NCBI GenBank assembly: GCA_050289385.1
Contig: JBNKFQ010000260.1
Span: 1-14,818, forward strand
Direction of reading: 5' to 3'
DNA from: JBNKFQ01 sp050289385
GTDB lineage: Bacteria; Pseudomonadota; Gammaproteobacteria; Pseudomonadales; Porticoccaceae
DNA: 14,818 nt
The position numbers and the translations under genes are program-made. This document shows positions 1 through 7,673 of the stretch, one piece after another; positions within the stretch are counted from its first letter, which is position 1; the number at the start of each line of letters is the position of its first letter. The notes beneath the pieces were generated by a model, which had not been told where the DNA came from, did not search any database, and saw only the letters and a program-made list of their open reading frames with translations.

Positions 1-145
1 TGTTGCCCGGCTTCGTCTTTCCGGCGTCGCCTTCGGTTATGCCGTGATAAAAGCGACTACGCCGTGGTAGTCTTCCCCTTCGGGTTCACCTTGGCTTGCC
101 AAGGCGAAGTTCCCTGAATCGCTACGCGATTCAGGGAACGAAGAC
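1..145. repeat. Hairpin-rich non-coding segment 3' of ssrA
   Basis: I see no credible gene here. The segment carries three successive inverted repeats: GACTAC-N6-GTAGTC (55-72), CCTTGGC-TT-GCCAAGG (89-104), and a perfect 14-bp-arm hairpin (109-139). It lies directly downstream of the tmRNA 3' end. It could hold the ssrA terminator, a dispersed palindromic repeat, or the edge of an element inserted at ssrA. The window edge prevents a decision. Confidence 0.5.
109..139. repeat. Perfect 14-bp inverted repeat, possible ssrA terminator
   Basis: Arms GTTCCCTGAATCGC and GCGATTCAGGGAAC flank a 3-nt loop (TAC). The hairpin begins 7 bases beyond the mature tmRNA 3' end on the minus strand, where a terminator or processing hairpin is expected. 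No T-run follows on the minus strand (the next bases are CTTCGCC), so a classical intrinsic terminator is not shown. A dispersed palindromic repeat is the alternative. Confidence 0.5.
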
Positions 146-501
146 TGGTGGAGGCGGCGGGAATCGAACCCGCGTCCGTCAGTCCGCTGCCTTCGGCTCT
201 ACATGCTTAGACCCCATCAATTAATTTAGCTTCACACAACCCGATGGGCAGGACGTGGTCTGCGATCCCAGTCAAGTTTTAACAGATCGGCCCTGAGCAA
301 GCTTCACTGCGATCCAGTTCTGTTTGACAGAAGCTTCCCGTTTACTGGCATCCGGTGACTTCTGCTAGCAGGGTTTAAGCCGCTAGAGCGTAGTTGTCGT
401 CGTTGGCAACTAATAAAGTACGACTTTGGATTAACGTGATTGGTCGTCATCACGACATGCACCCAAGGTTTTGTAACCGGCGTCGAATCCAAAACGCCCC
501 C
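146..501 (-). ncRNA. ssrA: tmRNA (transfer-messenger RNA), one-piece
   Basis: tmRNA rescues stalled ribosomes with SmpB and tags the nascent peptide for proteolysis. Read on the minus strand, the 5' end GGGGGCG (501-495) pairs with CGCCTCC, one G-U pair included, next to the ACCA 3' end (146-149 for ACCA), giving a complete 7-bp acceptor stem. The T-arm (GGTTCGATTCC) and the 5' GGATTCGACGCC block typical of tmRNA are present. The internal reading frame encodes the tag ANDDNYALAA followed by TAA. About 356 nt is normal for a one-piece gammaproteobacterial tmRNA. No smpB lies in the window. Between the 5' end and the THX gene (502-628) I see no gene; a TACAAT hexamer on the minus strand (570-565) could be a -10, but it lacks a convincing -35. 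Confidence 0.96.
375..407 (-). other. tmRNA tag-peptide reading frame (ANDDNYALAA)
   Basis: Reading the minus strand from 407, the codons GCC AAC GAC GAC AAC TAC GCT CTA GCG GCT give ANDDNYALAA, then TAA at 377-375. The hydrophobic ALAA end is the ClpXP/ClpAP degron used across gammaproteobacteria. It differs from the E. coli tag (ANDENYALAA) only in D for E at position 4. Confidence 0.95.
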
Positions 502-628
502 GGTAACGTCAACACTCACCAGGCATTTGGCAGATACCCGGCAGGCAAAGTGTTAGACCGCGCAATTGTAACAGAATTCGCCAAACCCATGTGCTTTCAT
601 AACAGTGCGCATGTTAATAAGCCAGCCG

Positions 629-748
629 TCAGGACGATTTGCGCGCCTTCTTTACCGCCCGCGCCCTGTTTTGCGCCGAGGGCCGCCGCACACCGTTGCT
701 GCCTCGCCAAATCTTGCCTCGCTTGCTTTTGCGATCACCTTTGCCCAT
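629..748 (-). CDS. 30S ribosomal protein THX
   Basis: This 39-residue, highly basic protein starts MGKGDRKSKRGKIWRGSNG and ends in a Lys/Arg/Ala-rich tail. The first ~23 residues match the THX (Thx) family, known from Thermus 30S subunits, where the peptide sits in the head and stabilises packed rRNA helices. Key matches are the MGKGD start, the RRGKIWRG-like core and the RRP that follows. Two ATG codons are in frame, at 754 and 748. The Shine-Dalgarno AAGGA lies 7 nt before the one at 748 but abuts the one at 754, so 748 is chosen. Stop is TGA (631-629). The gene is co-directional with ssrA and divergent from the DUF2905 gene. Asn replaces the Tyr found at residue 18 in Thermus. Its small size means automatic callers could miss it. 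Confidence 0.88.
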   Translation of the reverse strand: MGKGDRKSKRGKIWRGSNGVRRPSAQNRARAVKKARKSS

Positions 749-777
749 AGTCATTTCCTTAAAGATCTTTTAAACAG

Positions 778-1011
778 TTGACCTTAAAAAATAGCCTTGC
801 AACAACTATTGTGCAAAAACTACTGATTATTATTGGCGTACTATTGGTGCTAGCCGGGCTACTCTGGCCCTGGCTGGATAAACTGCCGCTTGGCAAATTG
901 CCCGGTGATATCGTTATTAACCGCCCCAACCTCAAGGTTTATATACCGATTACTTCAATGCTGTTGATCAGCGCCGTTCTGTCGCTGGTGTTGTGGATTT
1001 TTCGAAAATAG
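778..1011 (+). CDS. DUF2905 family small membrane protein
   Basis: A 77-residue protein with two hydrophobic segments (about residues 13-32 and 56-74) flanking a polar hairpin that contains LGKLPGDIVI. That layout, with the GLLWPWLDKLPLGKLPGD signature and a closing LW-FRK end, is typical of DUF2905 proteins. These are inner-membrane proteins of unknown function. The TTG start at 778 has no strong ribosome site. GTG at 811, which would give MQKLLIIIGV, is an equally plausible start and closer to the usual family length. The gene ends with TAG one base short of the convergent tetR stop, so no terminator separates them. No function can be inferred from the neighbours. Confidence 0.8.
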   Translation: MTLKNSLATTIVQKLLIIIGVLLVLAGLLWPWLDKLPLGKLPGDIVINRPNLKVYIPITSMLLISAVLSLVLWIFRK

Positions 1012-1012
1012 G

Positions 1013-1633
1013 TCAGGGCCGGTAGCGAATGCCATTAAAAAATTGTCGCACCAACTGCGGTGCCTGCGCGTCCAGGTCAAAGATTGAGGTATTGCGAAGG
1101 TACTCGTATACGATTCCAGTGAGATAACACATCAACGACAGCGACAAGGTGCGTGGGTCGGCGCTTTCATCCAACTGCCCGTGGCTTTTGGCATGTTCAA
1201 ACCAGGTGGTAAACCACTCGATATGCGCAACTCGCTCCTCTTCCTGGCGGTTTAAAAAAACCTCCATCTCACCCGAATAATCACACTTGAGAAAGAATAT
1301 GCTCAGGGTTCGCTTTTTCTGCTGATCGCCACTAAAATCCACCAGCAAATCACTGCACAACGCTTCCAGCTGACCGAGCGGATCGGGGTGGTCGTTCTGC
1401 ATATCGGAGAGTTCTTCCTCCAGCAAAAAACAGTGCAACTGGTCGTGCAAGGCCTGGAAAATGTCCCGCTTGTTCTTGAAATGCCAATACACCGCACCTC
1501 GAGTGACACCAGCGGTTTCGGCAATTTCCTCAAGGCTGGCTCTGGCGACGCCCTTGGTCAAAAATACGTCAATTGCGGCGTCCAGAATCTTGCCCCGGGT
1601 TTCCTGGGCCTCGGCTTTGGTTTTCCTGGCCAT
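1013..1633 (-). CDS. TetR/AcrR-family repressor of the adjacent RND pump
   Basis: 206 residues, the normal size for AcrR/TtgR/MexR-locus TetR repressors. Residues ~13-60 form the TetR DNA-binding domain, with the helix-turn-helix around LEEIAETAGVTRGAVYWHFK (34-53) and the family hallmark YWHFKNK. The C-terminal two thirds is the ligand-binding and dimerisation domain of AcrR type. The ATG at 1633 has only a weak ribosome site. The gene is divergent from the adaptor/pump genes, as acrR is from acrAB and ttgR from ttgABC. A dyad matching the spacing of the E. coli AcrR operator lies in the shared gap. The likely role is drug-relieved repression of the pump and probably of itself. The exact ligand cannot be read from sequence. 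Confidence 0.9.
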   Translation of the reverse strand: MARKTKAEAQETRGKILDAAIDVFLTKGVARASLEEIAETAGVTRGAVYWHFKNKRDIFQALHDQLHCFLLEEELSDMQNDHPDPLGQLEALCSDLLVDFSGDQQKKRTLSIFFLKCDYSGEMEVFLNRQEEERVAHIEWFTTWFEHAKSHGQLDESADPRTLSLSLMCYLTGIVYEYLRNTSIFDLDAQAPQLVRQFFNGIRYRP

Positions 1634-1662
1634 GATCAGGCTCTACATTGGTCATGTGGCGG

Positions 1663-1692
1663 TTGACACTAACATACATTCATGGTTGTATG
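1663..1692 (+). promoter_or_regulatory. RND efflux promoter with overlapping TetR-type operator
   Basis: TTGACA (1663-1668) is a perfect -35. After 17 bp comes TTGTAT (1686-1691), preceded by TGG as an extended -10. The inverted repeat CATACA (1673-1678) - 8 nt - TGTATG (1687-1692) fills the spacer and covers the -10. The E. coli AcrR operator, as I recall it, has the same CATACA-N8-TGTATG skeleton. Occupancy here would block RNA polymerase on the pump operon. The assignment to the neighbouring TetR protein is inference from position and similarity. Confidence 0.78.
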
Positions 1693-1768
1693 CCAGATCT
1701 GCGAACCCAAAGATATCCATCCCGCCCCCCGCCTGGTCACAGGCATTGCCAGGAAAGGACGTAACGAC

Positions 1769-2944
1769 ATGAAAAAAGGCATTGCTATTGCTGCGGCTGC
1801 TCTCGCCATAACCGCCGCCGGTTACTATTACTGGACAAACCTGGCAAGAGACACCCGGTCTGCACCCGCTGCTGCTGGCGCCATGCCCCCGGCTCCGGTA
1901 GATGTCATGGCCATCGAGGTTCAGCAAATTAACCTGTTCGAGGAACTGCCAGGCCGCGTTACCGCTGCCAAAGTGGCACAAATCAGACCGCAAGTGAGCG
2001 GTATTATCACCAAACGCCTGTTTCGCGAAGGCAGTGACGTAACGGCGGGGCAACAGCTGTACCAAATTGATGCCGCTCCCTACAAGGCGGCTTACAACAG
2101 TGCCAAAGCCAGCTGGCAAAAGGCCCAGGCCAACCTTAAATCGGCCCAGGTCAATGCCGACCGTTATAAAGAACTGAGCAAAACCAACCTGGTCAGCAAA
2201 CAGCAATACGACAATATTTTGGTCGCACTGGAGCAAGCGAAAGCCGATGTTGCGGTGGCTGAGGCAACTATCGAAGCCGCTGAAATTGACCTTAACTACA
2301 CCAAAGTATATGCCCCCATTTCGGGCCGCATTGGCAAATCCTTTGTCACCGAGGGCGCCCTGGTCACGGCCAACCAGGCTCAGGCTCTCACGCGAGTTAC
2401 GCAACTGGACCCGATTTATGTAGACCTGACCCAGTCCAGCGCGAATCTGATGCGCATGCGCGAACAGCAAGGCAATGACAATTCACAAGGCCTGGCGGTT
2501 AACTTGAACGTCGAGGGCCAGGGCGCACCCTACCCGCATCAGGGCACTTTGCAGTTTTCGGATATTACCGTTGACGAAACCACTGGCTCGGTGACCTTGC
2601 GAGCGCTGATGCCCAACCCCGATCAAACCCTGTTGCCAGGCCTGTTTGTGCGGGCGCGTATCGAACTGGGCAGCAAGCAGGCAATACTGGTGCCACAACG
2701 CGCTGCCGTGCGGGGCGTAAATGGTGATTTAAGTGTCTGGAAGGTGGGGCCCGACAATACGGTAAATCCCACCCCGATTACAACGGAGGGGGCGCGGGAA
2801 AATACCTGGGTTATTTCCGGGGGCCTGCAAAAAGGCGACGTGATCGTTGTTGCCGGGTTTCAGCGAATATTCCCGGGAGCAACTGTCGCACCAGCGCCTG
2901 TGACTGCCACCAATTCACGCACCGGGAAAAACGCCGCGCAATAA
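1769..2944 (+). CDS. RND efflux periplasmic adaptor subunit (AcrA/MexA type)
   Basis: 391 residues, start ATG at 1769 chosen because AAGGA sits 9 nt upstream; the frame stays open to 1682 but has no ribosome site there. The adaptor bridges the inner-membrane pump and an outer-membrane channel. Domains in order: an N-terminal hydrophobic export segment (~4-22); first lipoyl half (~62-101, QIRPQVSGII); an alpha-helical hairpin (~105-175, alanine-rich); second lipoyl half (~180-203, APISGRIGKSFVTEG); beta-barrel with the MFP signature VTQLDPIYVDL (~210-220); and a membrane-proximal domain. AcrA and MexA are lipoproteins, but no cysteine follows this leader, so this protein is probably a signal-anchored or soluble periplasmic form. 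It ends 15 bp before the pump gene and is certainly co-transcribed with it. Confidence 0.93.
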   Translation: MKKGIAIAAAALAITAAGYYYWTNLARDTRSAPAAAGAMPPAPVDVMAIEVQQINLFEELPGRVTAAKVAQIRPQVSGIITKRLFREGSDVTAGQQLYQIDAAPYKAAYNSAKASWQKAQANLKSAQVNADRYKELSKTNLVSKQQYDNILVALEQAKADVAVAEATIEAAEIDLNYTKVYAPISGRIGKSFVTEGALVTANQAQALTRVTQLDPIYVDLTQSSANLMRMREQQGNDNSQGLAVNLNVEGQGAPYPHQGTLQFSDITVDETTGSVTLRALMPNPDQTLLPGLFVRARIELGSKQAILVPQRAAVRGVNGDLSVWKVGPDNTVNPTPITTEGARENTWVISGGLQKGDVIVVAGFQRIFPGATVAPAPVTATNSRTGKNAAQ

Positions 2945-2959
2945 CAGGGAATTTCCAGC

Positions 2960-5900
2960 ATGTCGAGATTTTTTATTGATCGCCCGGTTTTTGCGCTGGT
3001 TATTGCCATCGTCATAATGTTGGCCGGTGCTCTGTCTATTAAAGAGCTACCCGTTGAACTTTACCCCAGTGTCGCGCCGCCCAATATTTCAATCAGGGTC
3101 AACTTTCCGGGTGCGTCGGCCGAAACCATGGAAAACAGTGTTACCCAGATCATCGAGCAAAAGCTGACCGGCATCGATAATTTGCGCTATTTTTCGGCCA
3201 GCAGTTCGGATGGCAGATCTAATATCACCCTCAGCTTTGAACCCGGTACTGACCCTGACATTGCCCAGGTGCAAACGCAAAACAAAGTGCAGGCGGCCAT
3301 GCCGCAATTGCCACAGGAAGTGCAGGCCCAGGGTGTAAATGTTGCCAAGGCCAACGACAACTTTTTGATGGTTGTCGGGCTGTATTCCGAAGACGGCAAC
3401 ATAAGTCAGTACGATCTTGGCGATATTCTTTCGTCGGATGTGCAAGACACTATTGCCCGCACCAACGGGGTGGGCAGCGTAAGGGTATTTGGCAACCCTC
3501 ATGCCATGCGTGTCTGGCTGGACCCGGAAAAGCTGCTCAGCTATGGTCTGACAACGCTCGATATTCGCAACGCCATTCGCGCGCAAAACAGTGATGTGTC
3601 AGCCGGCCAGCTCGGCGGCATGCCGGCGGTCAAGGGTCAGGAACTCAATGCCACCATAACCGCACAGTCGCGCCTGAAAACCGCCGGCGACTTTGAGCGC
3701 ATTGTGCTGCGCGTAAATACCGACGGTTCGCAGATTCGGCTGAGTGATGTCGCCCGGGTAGAGTTGGGCTCAGAAAGTTACGGCACCATCGCGCGTTACA
3801 AACGACGACCCGCCTCGGGAATCGCGGTTAGCCTGGCCGCCGGTGCAAATGCCCTGGAAACCGCCACCGCCGTAAAAGAACGTCTGGCCGACTTGACCAA
3901 ATCGCTGCCACCCGGTGTGAAGGTGGTATTTCCCTATGATTCCACCCCCTTTATCGAACTGTCTATAAAGGAGGTGGTAAAAACCCTGATCGAAGCCATC
4001 ATTCTGGTGTTCCTGGTGATGTTTTTGTTTTTGCAAAACGTCAGGGCGACCTTGATACCCAGTGTTGCCGTACCCGTGGTACTGCTGGGCACCTTTGCCA
4101 TTTTACTGGCGTTTGGCTATTCCATTAATACCTTCACCATGTTTGGCATGGTGCTGGCCATCGGGCTGCTGGTGGACGACGCCATTGTGGTGGTGGAAAA
4201 CGTGGAACGAATAATGCACGAAGAGGGTTTGTCACCCCGGGACGCAACCCGCAAGTCTATGGACCAGATTACTGGCGCCCTGATTGGTATCGGACTGGTA
4301 TTGTCGGCGGTGTTTATACCCATGGCATTTTTCAGCGGCTCCACCGGCGCTGTGTATCGCCAGTTTTCCATTACCATCGTATCGGCCATGGCCCTGTCGG
4401 TGGTGATTGCGCTGGTGCTGTCGCCTTCGCTGTGTGCGTGGTTGTTAAAACCGGTTAAAAAAGGCGAGTACGAACAGCGGCGCGGTGTGTTTGGCTGGTT
4501 TAATCGCTCGTTTGACCGAAGCCGCTCCTGGTACCAGCGAGGTTCCGGTGCGGTGTCGCGGCGCGTTGCCCGCTTTTTTATGGTGTATGTGGTGCTGGTT
4601 GGCGGGCTGGCGTATCTGTTTTCCAGTTTGCCTACCTCGTTTTTGCCCAACGACGACCAGGGCATTGTGATGGTGCTGATCAATGCACCGCCAGGCGCCA
4701 CCGCGGAACGAACCCGCGAAAGCGTCAAGCAGGTTGAAGATTACTTTTTGAACAACGAAACCGAAAACGTGAACCACTTGTTCAGTGTCACCGGATTCAG
4801 CTTTATCGGTGCCGCTCAAAATGCCGCACTCGGTTTTGTTCGCCTGAAGGATTGGGACGAGCGCAAAAACCCGGACCAGAGTGTGTTTGCTATTGTGGGG
4901 CGGGCTATGGGCACCCTGTCGCAAATAAAAGACGCGATGGCCTTTGCGCTGTTTCCGCCACCTATTCGAGAGCTGGGCCGCACCTCGGGCTTTGACCTGC
5001 AGTTACTGGATCGCGGTGGGCTCGGACACGAAGCGATGATGCAGGCGCGCAACAAACTGTTGGGCATGGCCGCGCAAAACCCCAAACTGGCCGGGGTAAG
5101 ACCCAATGGTCTGGAAGACGTGCCACAGTACAAAATCGATATCGATTACGAAAAAGCCAGTGCCCTCGGCTTGGCCATCAGCGACATTCAGCAAACCTTG
5201 CAGACTGCCTGGGGGTCCAGTTATGTCAATGACTTCCTCGACAACGGACGCATCAAAAAGGTTTATATGCAGGCCGATGCTCCGCACCGAATGCTGCCGG
5301 ACGACATCGACCGGTGGTATGTTAAAAATAACAACGGCAACATGGTGCCGTTCAGTGCGTTTTCCAGTGGACGCTGGACCTATGGATCGCCCAAACTGGA
5401 GCGTTTTAACGGCATTTCCTCGGTCAATATTCAAGGCTCGCCAGCACCAGGTATCAGCTCCGGTGTCGCCATGGAAGAGATGGAAAAAATGGTGGCGCAA
5501 CTTGGTAACGGTTTTGGCGTGGAGTGGACCGGGCTGTCATTTGAAGAACGTTTGAGCGGGTCGCAGGCGCCGGGGCTCTATGCCCTGTCAATTCTGTTTG
5601 TATTTTTATGCCTCGCCGCCCTGTACGAAAGCTGGTCGGTTCCGTTCGCGGTTATCCTGGTTGTGCCACTCGGCATATTGGGTGCCGTTGCCGCCACCTG
5701 GCTGTTCAAGCTGAATAACGATGTGTATTTTCAGGTCGCCTTTTTGACCACTATCGGCCTGACCGCCAAGAATGCCATTTTGATTGTCGAGTTCGCCAAA
5801 AATCTGTATCAAAGCGGGCACGGATTGATGGAAGCAGTATCCATTGCAGCCAAACAACGTTTTCGCCCCATTGTCATGACGTCGATGGCATTTATTCTGG

Positions 5901-6097
5901 GAGTCATGCCGCTGGCGCTGGCCTCGGGCGCTGGCTCGGCCAGCCAGAACGCCATTGGCATCGCACTGGTGGGCGGTATGCTGGCAGCTACCTTTTTGGC
6001 GATCTTTTTTATACCGATGTTTTATGTGGCTATTGAAAAGTTATTTCGCCGCAAACAACAACTGCCGGAAGAAAAACTTGTCACCTCAGGGAATTAA
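2960..6097 (+). CDS. HAE-1 family RND multidrug efflux transporter (AcrB/MexB type)
   Basis: 1045 residues, close to AcrB (1049). It is a proton-driven trimeric exporter of hydrophobic drugs, bile salts or solvents in the inner membrane. The start MSRFFIDRPVFALVIAI is the classic TM1 of the family, and AGGGA-like AGGGA (2946-2950) sits 9 nt upstream. The proton-relay residues are intact: D406/D407 in LLVDDAIVVVEN, K937 in TAKNAILIVEF, and R967 and T974 in QRFRPIVMTS, corresponding to AcrB D407/D408, K940, R971 and T978. Two large periplasmic loops follow TM1 and TM7. There is no outer-membrane factor gene downstream, so a TolC/OprM-like channel must come from elsewhere. Its last 12 bases overlap the 3' end of the convergent dehydrogenase gene. 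Substrate range cannot be told from sequence. Confidence 0.95.
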   Translation: MSRFFIDRPVFALVIAIVIMLAGALSIKELPVELYPSVAPPNISIRVNFPGASAETMENSVTQIIEQKLTGIDNLRYFSASSSDGRSNITLSFEPGTDPDIAQVQTQNKVQAAMPQLPQEVQAQGVNVAKANDNFLMVVGLYSEDGNISQYDLGDILSSDVQDTIARTNGVGSVRVFGNPHAMRVWLDPEKLLSYGLTTLDIRNAIRAQNSDVSAGQLGGMPAVKGQELNATITAQSRLKTAGDFERIVLRVNTDGSQIRLSDVARVELGSESYGTIARYKRRPASGIAVSLAAGANALETATAVKERLADLTKSLPPGVKVVFPYDSTPFIELSIKEVVKTLIEAIILVFLVMFLFLQNVRATLIPSVAVPVVLLGTFAILLAFGYSINTFTMFGMVLAIGLLVDDAIVVVENVERIMHEEGLSPRDATRKSMDQITGALIGIGLVLSAVFIPMAFFSGSTGAVYRQFSITIVSAMALSVVIALVLSPSLCAWLLKPVKKGEYEQRRGVFGWFNRSFDRSRSWYQRGSGAVSRRVARFFMVYVVLVGGLAYLFSSLPTSFLPNDDQGIVMVLINAPPGATAERTRESVKQVEDYFLNNETENVNHLFSVTGFSFIGAAQNAALGFVRLKDWDERKNPDQSVFAIVGRAMGTLSQIKDAMAFALFPPPIRELGRTSGFDLQLLDRGGLGHEAMMQARNKLLGMAAQNPKLAGVRPNGLEDVPQYKIDIDYEKASALGLAISDIQQTLQTAWGSSYVNDFLDNGRIKKVYMQADAPHRMLPDDIDRWYVKNNNGNMVPFSAFSSGRWTYGSPKLERFNGISSVNIQGSPAPGISSGVAMEEMEKMVAQLGNGFGVEWTGLSFEERLSGSQAPGLYALSILFVFLCLAALYESWSVPFAVILVVPLGILGAVAATWLFKLNNDVYFQVAFLTTIGLTAKNAILIVEFAKNLYQSGHGLMEAVSIAAKQRFRPIVMTSMAFILGVMPLALASGAGSASQNAIGIALVGGMLAATFLAIFFIPMFYVAIEKLFRRKQQLPEEKLVTSGN

Positions 6098-7069
6098 AAC
6101 GCCAGCCCCCGTATAACGGCCACAACGCAAATCATCCAGGGCCTTGTTTGCCTGATCAAGAGGATACCGGTGCACCTCGGTGTGCACCGGTATTCCGGCG
6201 GCCAATGGAAAAAATTCCTCACCATCCTTGCGGGTGAGATTAGCGACCGATTGTATGGAGCGTTCGCCCCACAGCAGGTTATAGGGGAAAGACGGAATAT
6301 CGCTCATGTGTATGCCGGCACAAACCACTATGCCGCCCTTGCGCACAGCCTTTAACGCCATCGGCACCAGTTGCCCCTTGGGTGCAAAGATAATCGCGGC
6401 ATCGAGCTCAAAGGGAGGGGCTTCACTCGAATCACCAGCCCACTCGGCTCCGAGTTGAAGGGCAAATTCTTGCGCCTGGCTGTCACCGGGCCGGGTAAAG
6501 GCACAAACCCTTTGCCCGCGATGGCTGGCGACCTGAACCAGAATATGGGCCGCTGCGCCAAAACCATACAAACCCAACGTTTGCGCTGCCTTCACCGGCC
6601 GATAGGAGCGATAACCGATAAGACCCGCGCAAAGTAGCGGCGCCGCTTGCACATCGGGGAACCGGTCGGGCAGCGCAAAGCAGTAATTCGCATCCGCTAC
6701 CAAATACTCGGCAAACCCGCCATTGACCTGATAACCGGTATATACCGCGTGGTCGCACAGATTTTCCCGGTGGTGCCGGCAGTAGTGGCAGTGACCGCAA
6801 CTGCCGCCCAGCCAGGGCACACCGACGCGCTGCCCGACCTCAAAATGCTCGGCGCCCTCACCGCGTTCACTCACCGTGCCAACCACCTGATGACCGGGAA
6901 TCAGTGGCAATTTCGGTTCTTTCAGGTCACCGTCCACCACGTGCAAATCGGTGCGACAGATACCGCAAGCACTGACCTTTATCAGTAACTGCCCGGGTTC
7001 GGCCACCGGTTTGGCGACATCTCGCATCTTCAACAGCTCGCCCTGTTGCTCAAGAACCATGGCTCTCAT
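6086..7069 (-). CDS. Zinc-dependent alcohol dehydrogenase family protein
   Basis: 327 residues of the medium-chain dehydrogenase/reductase superfamily, NAD(P)-dependent oxidation of an alcohol or the reverse. The catalytic-zinc region is CGICRTDLH (35-43), with C38 and H60 (GHQ, where most members have GHE) as ligands and a Cys in LLCAGLIGYR as the likely third. Structural-zinc cysteines are C91, C94, C97 and C105. The nucleotide-binding turn is GLYGFGAAAH, a variant of GxGxxG. This composition resembles the zinc-binding ADH subfamily in which the LCAG-IGYRS segment is conserved. AGGAGG 5 nt before the ATG at 7069 fixes the start. It follows the GNAT gene by 12 bp and is likely co-transcribed with it. 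The substrate is unknown. The 3' end overlaps the acrB-like gene by 12 bp, tail to tail. Confidence 0.9.
   Translation of the reverse strand: MRAMVLEQQGELLKMRDVAKPVAEPGQLLIKVSACGICRTDLHVVDGDLKEPKLPLIPGHQVVGTVSERGEGAEHFEVGQRVGVPWLGGSCGHCHYCRHHRENLCDHAVYTGYQVNGGFAEYLVADANYCFALPDRFPDVQAAPLLCAGLIGYRSYRPVKAAQTLGLYGFGAAAHILVQVASHRGQRVCAFTRPGDSQAQEFALQLGAEWAGDSSEAPPFELDAAIIFAPKGQLVPMALKAVRKGGIVVCAGIHMSDIPSFPYNLLWGERSIQSVANLTRKDGEEFFPLAAGIPVHTEVHRYPLDQANKALDDLRCGRYTGAGVLIP
6164..6193. repeat. Perfect 12-bp inverted repeat inside the dehydrogenase 3' end
   Basis: ATACCGGTGCAC (6164-6175), six-base loop, GTGCACCGGTAT (6182-6193). It lies within the dehydrogenase coding region, encoding the VHTEVHRY stretch, and 67 bp past the pump stop codon on the other strand. 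No T-run follows on either strand. It could slow or terminate read-through transcripts of either convergent gene, or be a by-product of codon choice. Confidence 0.55.
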
Positions 7070-7081
7070 ATCTGCCTCCTG

Positions 7082-7585
7082 TCAAAAATCCCGGTTTTCG
7101 TCGTCTTTGCCCTGTTGTGCCTCAAGCACCTTGATCATAAACTGATGGGGCAAACCAACCTCTTCGAAATACGCACCGTCAGACTTGAAACCCAGGTGTT
7201 GGTAAAACCCTTCCGAACGGATACGGGCGTGCATGACCATCTCGCTATACCCCAGCTTTCTGGCCAGGTGCTCGGCGTACTCAACCAGCAACCGGCCAAT
7301 ACCCTTGCCGCGAACATCTTCAGCTACGGCCATTTGCCGCAGGCGAACCCGCTTGCCACCCAGCGGCTTGAGCACCGCGCAACCCACTACCCGGCCGTCC
7401 AGCTCGCACACAATATGTTGGGAATCCTGTTCCGCTGGCAGCTCCCCCGGGTTAAAGGTCATACCTTGCGGTTCGCGCAGCACTTTCTCCCGCAATTTTA
7501 TCGCTGCTCGATATGCAGGGCTGCCGATAGCTACCCTGCGACAAATGCCTTCGAATTCAGACGGGTTACCTTCCACACTCAACAC
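7082..7585 (-). CDS. GNAT family N-acetyltransferase
   Basis: About 167 residues. The acetyl-CoA-binding motif A is clear: VRLRQMAVAEDVRGKGIGRLL (~80-100) contains the beta-strand, and R92-G97 (RGKGIG) form the pyrophosphate loop. A later GFYQHLGF segment is motif B, where YxxxGF is typical of the fold. The EVGLPHQFM end resembles ElaA/YjcF-like GNATs. The acceptor is unknown. The start is uncertain: GTG at 7585 is the longest frame, while TTG at 7582 and GTG at 7576 follow an AGG at better distances. It is the first gene of a two-gene minus-strand unit with the alcohol dehydrogenase. Its promoter region is shared with the LexA box of the divergent radical SAM gene. Confidence 0.85.
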   Translation of the reverse strand: MLSVEGNPSEFEGICRRVAIGSPAYRAAIKLREKVLREPQGMTFNPGELPAEQDSQHIVCELDGRVVGCAVLKPLGGKRVRLRQMAVAEDVRGKGIGRLLVEYAEHLARKLGYSEMVMHARIRSEGFYQHLGFKSDGAYFEEVGLPHQFMIKVLEAQQGKDDENRDF

Positions 7586-7617
7586 TACCTGCCATTAACA
7601 CAATCTGTAAAAAAGGG

Positions 7618-7646
7618 TTTACCTGAATACTGTTTTTCTATACAGT
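7618..7646 (+). promoter_or_regulatory. LexA (SOS) box and promoter of the radical SAM gene
   Basis: CTGTTTTTCTATACAG (7630-7645) fits the gammaproteobacterial LexA consensus CTG-N10-CAG, with an AT-only core except one C. TTTACC (7618-7623), a 17-bp spacer and TACAGT (7641-7646) form a reasonable promoter, so the box covers the -10 and spacer where LexA would block initiation. The gap is short (88 bp between start codons), so the divergent acetyltransferase could be affected too. Confidence 0.78.
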
Positions 7647-7673
7647 AACTGTAAATTGATACAGGACAGAGCC

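Noticed and set aside
146..180. tRNA-like 3' end with TTCGATTCC arm and CCA
   Set aside because: It is the tRNA-like domain of tmRNA, as the matching 5' acceptor half and tag frame lie 330 nt away.
394..750. 118-residue plus-strand frame
   Set aside because: It lies antisense to tmRNA and the THX gene and has no recognisable features; a by-product.
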